14,299 nucleotides of DNA, taken from NCBI GenBank assembly GCA_041853585.1, contig JBGZSM010000011.1:1-14299 (forward strand), written 5' to 3'. The notes beneath the pieces were generated by a model that ran no database searches, was not told the DNA's origin, and worked only from the letters and a program-made list of their open reading frames with translations. The first letter of the stretch is position 1; each line of letters opens with the position of its first letter. The position numbers and the translations under genes were made by a program. Shown here one piece after another: positions 8,517-14,299 of this stretch. The DNA comes from JAUNKE01 sp041853585 (lineage in GTDB: Bacteria; Bacillota; Clostridia; Peptostreptococcales; Filifactoraceae).

Positions 8517-8575
8517 TATCTTTTGGCTTAAATCTTCAATGAAGATGCGAATTTCAGTAACAAAATTTCACTTTT

Positions 8576-9586
8576 TTATTCAACGATGGAAATGTCGAAT
8601 TGTGTAGCAATATCAAGCAGCGAAATATAGATTTTTCCATCGATTTGCAAAGCGGGATGAGCAAGTGAAATTTCCTGTCCGTCGAGCGTCGCGGCAGATG
8701 AACCCAAGCTGAGCTCCAAGCGATGCGCGGAATTTGAAAGAATGATGCGCTCGTTGTTTTGTTTGACATCGACTTTGCTCATCTGTGCAAAATAATCCAG
8801 CGACACGATGAGCTGCGCAAAGTTCGGACTATTTTCCGGCGGCTCATAGTGCTCGTTTTTCAGCATCAAAAATGCCGACGGATTTGCCGAAACGGATAGA
8901 TTGGTGAAAATCGGCAATTCATTTTTTTGAATCAGCACCGCATGCGAGCCGAGATGTCGATAGCGATTGAAAAACTTTCGGACATCGGCGCTTTGGTTTG
9001 CGGTAATCGGGTCCATATAATGCACTTTGTTTTTTTCAAATCCGCGGAGTACGACGCAATGCAGGTTGACAGGAACGATTTGCGCTTGATTGGTATTTTC
9101 AAAATGCCATTTGCGAATATTTTTTACATAATTCAAATCTCGGGTCGTCCAAATCAAAATCAGATTTCCGTTTGCAATTTCTTTTCGAAAATCCTGCTCC
9201 GTTTTTTTTGAAAAATCGACGGCGACATAGGGCAGATTTTTTTCGGAAAAATATTTGTTGGCGGCGCTCACGATGGGCGGCGCATAACAAAACCAGCCGT
9301 TTTGTTTCCACGGACTGCCTACATAATATTGCATCGGGTCGGCTCCGTAGAGCTTTTTGTTTTTTATGTAGAACTCTTTGCGCGGCAGATAATTTTTGGC
9401 AAGCTCGACCTTGTTCACATCCTGCCCCAAAAATTTTAATGTGGCGGCAAGCGATGTGATTTCACAACCATGCGGAAGCTCCGGATGCTGTTTCACAACA
9501 GGAATATTCATGATTTCTCCATGACTTTGCCAAGATGACGAAGAAATCAAAATTAGAATGATGAATATCTTTGCAATCTTACCCAC
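8576..9586 (-). CDS. Exported C39-like papain-fold protein with C-terminal copper-amine-oxidase-like domain
   Basis: 336 residues from the GTG at 9586, chosen because GGAGG lies 5 bases before it and a good promoter lies just upstream. The same frame is open back to 9778, but those codons cover the promoter. Residues 1-20 (VGKIAKIFIILILI...) are a signal peptide or membrane anchor. The peptidase C39-like domain (about 28-220) has the nucleophile in HGCEITSLAATL (Cys41), His176 in LHCVVLRGF and Asp192 in HYMDP, a complete Cys-His-Asp set. Residues 272-336 resemble the copper amine oxidase N-terminal-like module found in many clostridial envelope proteins. C39-like family members are exported and often of unknown substrate; processing of peptides or wall proteins is possible but not shown. 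It is monocistronic and divergent from the dispersin-like gene, with no clear terminator after it. Confidence 0.8.
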   Translation of the reverse strand: MGKIAKIFIILILISSSSWQSHGEIMNIPVVKQHPELPHGCEITSLAATLKFLGQDVNKVELAKNYLPRKEFYIKNKKLYGADPMQYYVGSPWKQNGWFCYAPPIVSAANKYFSEKNLPYVAVDFSKKTEQDFRKEIANGNLILIWTTRDLNYVKNIRKWHFENTNQAQIVPVNLHCVVLRGFEKNKVHYMDPITANQSADVRKFFNRYRHLGSHAVLIQKNELPIFTNLSVSANPSAFLMLKNEHYEPPENSPNFAQLIVSLDYFAQMSKVDVKQNNERIILSNSAHRLELSLGSSAATLDGQEISLAHPALQIDGKIYISLLDIATQFDISIVE

Positions 9587-9611
9587 AATAACCTCCAATC
9601 CTCTTTTAATG

Positions 9612-9639
9612 ATTGTAACAAAAAAAGAAATAAAGTCAA
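9612..9639 (-). promoter_or_regulatory. Promoter of the C39-like gene
   Basis: On the minus strand TTGACT and TACAAT are separated by 16 bases. The start would be near 9605, leaving a leader of about 20 bases with the GGAGG ribosome site and GTG start. This supports 9586 as the start codon. Confidence 0.75.
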
Positions 9640-9661
9640 CCTCTTTGCAAAACTCGGTTGA
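9636..9661. repeat. Inverted repeat TCAACC-N14-GGTTGA spanning both -35 boxes
   Basis: TCAACC (9636-9641) and GGTTGA (9656-9661) are exact reverse complements, and TTTGCAAA (9644-9651) lies near the centre. The left arm covers most of the -35 of the C39-like gene and the right arm part of the -35 of the dispersin-like gene. It could be an operator controlling both directions, or simply the result of two facing TTGA boxes. No regulator gene is adjacent. Confidence 0.4.
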
Positions 9662-9686
9662 AAAAGCGCAAGGCAAGCGGTATAAT
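9658..9686 (+). promoter_or_regulatory. Promoter of the dispersin-like/EamA operon
   Basis: TTGAAA and TATAAT are separated by exactly 17 bases. The transcript would start near 9693, giving a leader of about 140 bases before the ATG at 9836. I recognise no riboswitch in that leader; it has only small hairpins (for example GCGAAA with TTTTGC at 9809-9823). Confidence 0.75.
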
Positions 9687-9835
9687 GGGGGGAAGGCTAT
9701 TGCGAGGAGACGGACTGGGAAATTGAAGGCTTGAAAACTTTGAAAAGACGACTTGTTGCAAGAGAATGATGGCTGCAAAATAAATATAAGATATTGAGTT
9801 TTTGGGATGCGAAAAACTTTTGCTCGGATAAAACT

Positions 9836-10918
9836 ATGAAAAAAATTGAATTATTGCTCCTTGTGATTTTTGTGTTTCTACTATTATATATACAGATGCA
9901 CGAGGATGAAAAAATTTCCACCGTCTCGACCGGCATTACATTGGATTGTGCGAGGCGGCATTATTCGGTCGATGAAATTAAACAGTATATCGACCTGCTC
10001 TCGAATGAAGAGCATTCTTTTTTGCAACTTCATTTGAGCGATGATGAGAGCGTGGGCATTGAATGTGAGGTTTTGGATTTATCAGCTCAGCGGGAAAAAG
10101 AACTTTTGACAAAAAAGCAGATGCAGGAAATTTTGGATTATGCGCAAGAGAAAAAGGTGGAAATCGTGCCGGAAATTGATATGCCGGCGCATTGCGGCGC
10201 TTTTTTGGAATTGGCGAAACAAAAGTACGGCGAAGCATTTGTGCAGGAGATAGCGCCGCTTTGGGCGGACGGAATCGGCGAGCTCGATATTTCCAATCCG
10301 AAGGCGATTGCTTTTGCCCGAGAAATATATGAGGAGTATGCGGAACTTTTTGATTCCGGTCGATATTTTCATATCGGCTGCGATGAACTTTTTTTCGCTG
10401 AGGAGCAGGATATTGAGCAATATATCAATCATATGGCGGATTTTATGAAACAAAAAGGCTTTGTTGTCCGGATATGGAATGATTTGTTGAGCAAGGAAAA
10501 TATTAAAAATATTGATTCGGAAATTCAAATCAATTATTGGAGTTTTGACGGCGACACTGAAGACGCCGACGAGAAAAAAGAAAGAAGAGAATCGCGCGCT
10601 TCGCTGGAGGATTTGCAAAACGAAGGACGCGAAATTCTGATTTATAATTCGTTCTATCTGTATTTTGTCCCGAGTTTATCCAATTCGAGCGAAGAAAGTT
10701 TGCAATACATGCTGCAGGATTTGGAAAAGAATTGGCATTTGACAAAATGGGACGGAGAAAATAAAAGCCTTGCCAAATCGGAGGGTATCATCGGGGCATC
10801 CGTTTCGGTTTGGGGAGAGGATTCAAAAGGAGTTTCACCGGAGCTGATTTTTGGACAGACGAAATCACTTTACGAACAGATGGTGGAAAATATCAAGGAA
10901 GACAGGAGAGGAAAATAG
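9836..10918 (+). CDS. Dispersin B-like GH20 beta-N-acetylhexosaminidase, membrane-anchored
   Basis: 360 residues from ATG 9836, chosen because MKKIELLLLVIFVFLLLYIQ is a signal peptide or anchor. The frame is open slightly upstream (TTG 9794), but neither start has a strong ribosome site. After the anchor the protein is a single GH20 barrel that follows the Actinobacillus dispersin B sequence as I remember it: LDCARRHYS (36-44), HLSDDES (66-72), VPEIDMPAHC (111-120), HIGCDE with the catalytic Asp183-Glu184, YWSFDGDT (234-241), YNSFYLYFVP (270-279), NWHLTKWDG (299-307) and VWGED (325-329). Dispersin B cleaves poly-beta-1,6-N-acetylglucosamine of biofilm matrices; the same substrate here is inferred. 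One oddity is Cys182 where GH20 enzymes usually have Gly (HIGGDE). It is followed 2 bp later by the EamA transporter gene, so the two form an operon. Confidence 0.88.
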   Translation: MKKIELLLLVIFVFLLLYIQMHEDEKISTVSTGITLDCARRHYSVDEIKQYIDLLSNEEHSFLQLHLSDDESVGIECEVLDLSAQREKELLTKKQMQEILDYAQEKKVEIVPEIDMPAHCGAFLELAKQKYGEAFVQEIAPLWADGIGELDISNPKAIAFAREIYEEYAELFDSGRYFHIGCDELFFAEEQDIEQYINHMADFMKQKGFVVRIWNDLLSKENIKNIDSEIQINYWSFDGDTEDADEKKERRESRASLEDLQNEGREILIYNSFYLYFVPSLSNSSEESLQYMLQDLEKNWHLTKWDGENKSLAKSEGIIGASVSVWGEDSKGVSPELIFGQTKSLYEQMVENIKEDRRGK

Positions 10919-10920
10919 GA

Positions 10921-11805
10921 ATGGGATTTTTGGCATATTTGGCGATTTGTGTATTTTGGGGTTTGAGCTCGATTGCGACAAAGCTGGGGCTTTCCGGCAT
11001 TGAGCCGTTTACTTTCAGTTTTTTACGATTCTTCATTACGGGAATCATTTTGCTCATTTACAATTTGGCAAAACACAAATCGATTTTGCTCAGTCGAAAA
11101 GATTTTTGGGTGATCACCATCAGTTCGACTTCGATGTATTTTTTGAACAGCGTATTCATGATGTTTGCCACCAAACGATTGGATGCGGGCATCGTACCGA
11201 TTCTTTTTGCGCTCGTGCCGGTCGTGATGGTTGTATTGGAGACGATTTTACAACGAAAAATGTTGGTGGGATTGCCCGGAATGATTGGTATTCTAGGCGG
11301 CATCGTCGGAATTGTCATCGTGTCCGTCGGCGATGCGGCTGCCGGACCAATCGATATGATAGGATTGATATTGATGGGCTTTGGCGTGTTGTCTTGGGCG
11401 GGCGGCTCGATTTATCTCAAAAACAAAAAAATCGCAACCTCGGTTTCGGTGTTGTTGATGTACCAAACGCTTGTTCCGCTGGCATTTTATACGATGCTGA
11501 TTATATTCAACGGCGGCCCTGAAATTTTCGATGGCAATGTGCTTTCCGTCGGTGGGGCGCTTTATATGGCGATTGTCGATACATTGATAGGCAGCGCCTG
11601 CTATATCTTTTTGCTCAAAATCTGGAATGTGTCCGTCGTTTCGACCTACGCTTATATCAATCCGGTCGTCGCGCTTATCGGCTCGTACTTTATTTTGGGA
11701 GAAAGCATTACGGTACAAAAATTCGTCGGCATGATTGTCATTTTGTTTGCCGTCTTTTTGATACAAAAGGATTCCACCAATCGTGCCAAATTGGCAAAAG
11801 CATGA
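10921..11805 (+). CDS. EamA/DMT-family membrane transporter
   Basis: 294 residues, the usual size. About ten hydrophobic segments form two EamA repeats. The first opens with FLAYLAICVFWGLSSIATKLGL and the conserved PFTFSFLRFFITG. The second ends with the family signature PVVALIGSYFILGESI, a final helix and a short basic tail. DMT transporters export or import amino acids, metabolites and drugs across the cytoplasmic membrane; the substrate cannot be told. The frame extends back to 10810 inside the dispersin-like gene, but the ATG at 10921 starts at the first helix and follows AGGAG/AGGA sequence. It lies 2 bp after the preceding stop, which indicates co-transcription and probably translational coupling. 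It ends in TGA. Confidence 0.92.
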   Translation: MGFLAYLAICVFWGLSSIATKLGLSGIEPFTFSFLRFFITGIILLIYNLAKHKSILLSRKDFWVITISSTSMYFLNSVFMMFATKRLDAGIVPILFALVPVVMVVLETILQRKMLVGLPGMIGILGGIVGIVIVSVGDAAAGPIDMIGLILMGFGVLSWAGGSIYLKNKKIATSVSVLLMYQTLVPLAFYTMLIIFNGGPEIFDGNVLSVGGALYMAIVDTLIGSACYIFLLKIWNVSVVSTYAYINPVVALIGSYFILGESITVQKFVGMIVILFAVFLIQKDSTNRAKLAKA

Positions 11806-11840
11806 TACGGAAATTGTTTTAGAAATTGAGAAGATGATAG

Positions 11841-11867
11841 TTTTTCATGTAAATATATCATGAAAAA
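11841..11867. repeat. 9-bp inverted repeat after the EamA gene
   Basis: TTTTTCATG (11841-11849) and CATGAAAAA (11859-11867) are exact reverse complements around a 9-base AT-rich loop, 36 bp after the transporter stop. It lacks G+C in the stem and a downstream T-run, so it is a weak terminator at best. It may act as an RNA 3'-end structure or a protein site. Confidence 0.4.
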
Positions 11868-11978
11868 TGTATTGTTACTATTTTCGTTCGAAAGGTTTAT
11901 TTTTGAATATATAAGAAAGCATCGGATTTTATAAAGGAAATCAACTTGTGAAGTTATCATTTTAAGTCCAAATTTCAG

Positions 11979-12000
11979 CACCGGAATTCCGGTGTTTTTT
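11979..12000 (+). terminator. Intrinsic terminator of the dispersin-like/EamA operon
   Basis: CACCGGAATTCCGGTG is a perfect 16-base palindrome (6-bp stem, AATT loop) followed directly by six T residues. It lies about 174 bp after the transporter stop and is the first strong terminator downstream of it. Confidence 0.85.
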
Positions 12001-12240
12001 ACATAATGTTCAATAGTTCATTTGGATTTTTATACGGACTGAACAATCAAGCAAAAAATAAATTTTTATCTGAATGATATATTTATCAAATAAAATTTTT
12101 CCGGGGTGGATTTATAATAGAAATATAATCAAAAGATAAAGAAGCCTTGCAATAGATAAGTTTTTTATGAATGGAAAATATTTCTGTCAGAAAAGGATTT
12201 TTAAAAATGGAGAAATCATTTTCATTTGATAAAAAAGGCT
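12001..12240. other. AT-rich intergenic stretch with no recognisable feature
   Basis: I see no convincing gene. TATAAT-like hexamers at 12113-12118 and 12124-12129 lack a -35 partner at a normal distance. A 14-codon frame starting at 12209 has only a distant AAAGGA and no recognisable content. Confidence 0.5.
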
Positions 12241-12269
12241 TTGAATTTTAAGACGATTTGGTTTATAAT
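12241..12269 (+). promoter_or_regulatory. Promoter of the subtilase gene
   Basis: TTGAAT and TATAAT are separated by exactly 17 bases. The transcript would start near 12276, leaving a leader of about 188 bases before the subtilase ATG at 12464. Confidence 0.75.
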
Positions 12270-12311
12270 GAAAATGGAATGTAGTTCCGCAATAGAGGTA
12301 TCAATTCGAAT

Positions 12312-12377
12312 ATGATGTTTCTATGGGGGGCTTTTTTACATAAGCGAGTTATATCGAGGAATTTTACGCTGAAGTAA
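12312..12377 (+). other. Possible 21-codon upstream frame in the subtilase leader
   Basis: ATGATG at 12312 opens a frame for MMFLWGAFLHKRVISRNFTLK, ending at TAA 12375-12377 within the leader. GAGGT lies 12 bases upstream, farther than ideal. The stop codon lies inside the hairpin at 12360-12381, so translation would open that hairpin. A leader-peptide role is speculative; chance frames of this size are common. Confidence 0.2.
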
Positions 12378-12381
12378 AATT
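12360..12381 (+). other. Leader hairpin upstream of the subtilase gene
   Basis: AATTTTAC pairs perfectly with GTAAAATT around a 6-base loop. There is no T-run after it, so it is not a terminator. It is one of two clean stem-loops in the unusually long leader. Confidence 0.45.
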
Positions 12382-12441
12382 GTCTAATTATCCAAAGGGG
12401 AGGGAAGTTTGTTTTAGGGGAACGGAATATCGACATTGACG

Positions 12442-12458
12442 ACCTCAAAACATGAGGT
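12442..12458 (+). promoter_or_regulatory. Hairpin covering the ribosome site of the subtilase gene
   Basis: ACCTCA pairs with TGAGGT around a 5-base loop (AAACA). The right arm contains the GAGG ribosome site, 6 bases before ATG 12464. When folded it would hide the site, so translation may depend on what unfolds or competes with this stem. Confidence 0.5.
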
Positions 12459-12463
12459 AGTTT

Positions 12464-14299
12464 ATGAATAAAAAAGTGTTATCCGTATTGTTAGCACTAC
12501 TCTTGATGATTCCGAATTTTGCATTCGCCAATAATTCGGAGCCGGCTTCGTTGAAAGAAGAACTTGGCGGGAAAATAACTCAAGAGAATAATGAAAATGC
12601 AACGGCTACCAGCACAAGAGCGTTGCAGGCTTTGTTGTATCAAGCTAATGGTAAGCTTCAAGAGAAAGATTCCGTGGAGGTCATCGTTTCTTTCAAACCG
12701 GAAGCTTTCCAAAATTTAGGAGATGTCGTCCCGGCAAGTGAATTGTATCAGAGCGACAATGTTTCCAGGCAACAAAGTCTTGGGGAAGATATTGTGCAAG
12801 AAGGGCTTCGTCGAATCCAAAACGAAGTAGGCGACATCTCTACGATTTTTGAATACCATGTATTGTTCTTCGGCTTTTCGGCAGAATTGACCTTTGAACA
12901 GGCAAAGACGATTGCACAATTGGATTATGTGGATTTTGTTGAGATTGCAACACAAAGAAGCAAGCCAACTCTTAAGAATCCATTGACCGTGATGACGAAA
13001 AATCCGAATGAAATCAAACTCCGAAGTGCTCTTAGAGACCCTTTTGATGTTCGAGAAATCGTATGAAGTCCCGGAATTTATGAAAACAACAAGGGAGAAG
13101 GAACGCTGATTGCCATCATCGACTCCGGTTATGATGTCAACCATAAATCGTTCTACTTGAGTGAGTCAGATAGCGCTAAGCTGAGCAAAGCTGAAGTCAA
13201 TGCACTCATTTCAGCAGGAACACTCAAGGGGCATTATGTGAAAGATAAGATTCCTTTTGCATATAACTATCGTGACTTTAACAACCGTATGAAAGAAGCA
13301 AGCTTCAGCTCACACGGTCAACATGTTGCCGGAATCGCAGCGGGGAATGCCGTTAAATTTAAGAGTGGCGACAAAGATGCGGTATTTTCAGGAATTGCAC
13401 CGGAAGCACAGCTTGCGCTCATGCGTGTATTTACAGACAGCAGCCCGACTACAAGTTCTGTATTCTATGCGAAAGCATTGGACGATGCCGCTATATTGAA
13501 AGCGGATTCCGCAAATATGAGTTTGGGTGCGCCGGCGGGTGATTATCGCTCCATGGATAAGCATACCATTGATGCGCTTAAAAAACTGAAAGAAGCGGGA
13601 TGCGTCGTAGCGATTGCAGCCGGAAACGAAACGGCTGTCGGCGACGAATTGGGTATATTGCCGGATTCGGCAAATCCGGACTACGGTATTTTGGGAACCC
13701 CGGCGATTGAAGAAAATTCAATGGCGGTTGCTTCCTTGCAAAATGATGTGGTTGTGGAGCCTTTCTTTAGAGTACTTCCAACGAAGGATGCGGCAAAAGG
13801 AGAAACATACTCTATCCGTTGGCAAGGAACTTTAGCAAAATTTGATGACAAAGAAGTCTATGAATATATTTTCGTAGGGCTTGGAAAACCGGATGATGTA
13901 AAAAATGTGGATCTTACCGGAAAATACGCACTGATTGAGCGTGGAGATATTACCTTCTCAGAGAAAGTTGAAAATGCCGTCGGCAAAGGAGCGGTTGGGG
14001 TTATTATCTTTAACTCACCTTCAGGCGGAGACTCGTCCTTCGGTATGGCAGGAGTTGAAAAAGCGACTGTACCGGTAGCGGCGGTTGGAAGATCTGTTGG
14101 ATTAAAGCTGAAAGAAAAACAGCAATTCCTTAAGTTCAGCAAAGGCGTAGGAACTTTTGAAAGCAAGACGGCAGGATATATCTCTGCATTCTCAAGCTTC
14201 GGATTGACAGCGGACGGTGATTTCAAACCGGACATCACCGCACCGGGAGGAAATATCTACTCTTTGGCAAATGACCAGGATTTTATCAACGACAGCGGA
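12464..14299 (+). pseudogene. S8 subtilase precursor with in-frame TGA (3' end beyond the window)
   Basis: Starts at ATG 12464, 6 bases after GAGG. Residues 1-22 are a signal peptide (MNKKVLSVLLALLL...FAFA). About 60-165 looks like an inhibitor I9-type propeptide (DSVEVIVSFKPEAF; FFGFSAELTFEQAKTIAQL). Codon 201 (13064-13066) is TGA, after which the same frame continues without a stop for 411 codons. That part holds the catalytic domain: IIDSG with Asp220, SSHGQHVAGIAAG with His284, AAGNE with oxyanion Asn388, and a PA-type insert (KYALIERGDITFSEKVENAV, then GAVGVIIFNS). The last codons (NDSG) fall where the SGTS serine motif would begin. It resembles large lactocepin/C5a-peptidase-like surface proteases of Gram-positive anaerobes. 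No in-frame start after the TGA precedes the Asp, so the halves cannot make a working enzyme separately. It is either a recent nonsense mutation, an error, or read through. Confidence 0.85.
13064..13066 (+). other. In-frame TGA at the propeptide/catalytic-domain junction of the subtilase
   Basis: The reading is REIV-TGA-SPGIYENNKGEG followed by LIAIIDSG. Related large subtilases, as I recall them, often have Val-Trp shortly before the KGxG segment, so TGG to TGA (one transition) is the simplest origin. TGG is used for Trp later in the same gene. Confidence 0.8.

Noticed and set aside
8532..8546. ATCTTC-AAT-GAAGAT hairpin as terminator of the C39-like gene
   Set aside because: It is a 6-bp AT-rich stem without a proper T-run on the minus strand, too weak to call.
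9587..9778. Upstream extension of the C39-like protein
   Set aside because: The extra codons run over the promoter at 9612-9639 and show no protein-like pattern. The GTG at 9586 has a GGAGG site and leads straight into a signal peptide.
10810..10920. Longer start for the EamA transporter inside the dispersin-like gene
   Set aside because: It would add about 37 hydrophilic residues in front of the first helix and overlap a conserved coding region. ATG 10921 fits the family start.
12209..12253. 14-codon frame MEKSFSFDKKGFEF in the intergenic region
   Set aside because: It overlaps the -35 box of the subtilase promoter, its ribosome site is poorly spaced, and it resembles nothing known.
13064..13066. 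Genome-wide reassignment of TGA to Trp
   Set aside because: TGA ends the EamA gene at a natural family C-terminus and occurs in tandem at the end of the HEPN-like gene. TGG is used for Trp in all the genes, and the large genes have no other internal TGA.
13064..13105. TGA in the subtilase as a selenocysteine codon
   Set aside because: Only a 4-bp TCCC/GGGA pairing is visible just downstream. There is no stem-loop of bacterial SECIS form, and selenocysteine is not known in S8 subtilases.

Overview
The window looks like a low-to-moderate G+C Gram-positive anaerobe-type genome (Bacillota; Clostridia/Tissierellia-like is my best guess, not proven). The reasons are strong AGGAGG-type ribosome sites, sigma-A-like promoters, a PyrR-type attenuator in front of carAB, a copper-amine-oxidase-like wall domain and an exported subtilase with a PA insert. 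The standard genetic code seems to apply: TGG encodes Trp throughout, and one gene ends in tandem TGA codons.

Layout. 1-3932 (+): the 3' half of a type I restriction-modification operon. It holds the tail of hsdS, a small AT-rich gene carrying a HEPN-like R-x4-H motif and an apparent frameshift near its start, and a complete hsdR, closed by a strong bidirectional terminator. 4050-8516 (-): carB and carA, the two subunits of carbamoyl-phosphate synthase, overlapping by 8 bp. They have a sigma-A promoter and a leader holding a PyrR-type hairpin followed by an intrinsic terminator. 8576-9586 (-): an exported C39-like papain-fold protein with a C-terminal copper-amine-oxidase-like domain. 9836-11805 (+): a membrane-anchored GH20 enzyme closely resembling dispersin B, followed 2 bp later by an EamA-family transporter. 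The two divergent units share a 250-bp region with back-to-back promoters and an inverted repeat spanning both -35 boxes. 11806-12463: a long intergenic region with a terminator, a promoter and a structured leader. 12464-14299 (+, runs off the edge): a large S8 subtilase precursor whose reading frame is interrupted by one in-frame TGA exactly between propeptide and catalytic domain.

How the parts relate. The hsd genes form a defence module, with the HEPN protein a plausible RNase effector tied to the restriction system. carAB is housekeeping pyrimidine/arginine supply, apparently under uracil-nucleotide control. The right half is rich in surface functions: a papain-fold protein, a polysaccharide hexosaminidase, a transporter and a subtilase.

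Most worth following up: the HEPN gene with its frameshift inside the type I operon, the in-frame TGA in the subtilase, the dispersin-like enzyme, and the symmetric element between the divergent promoters.
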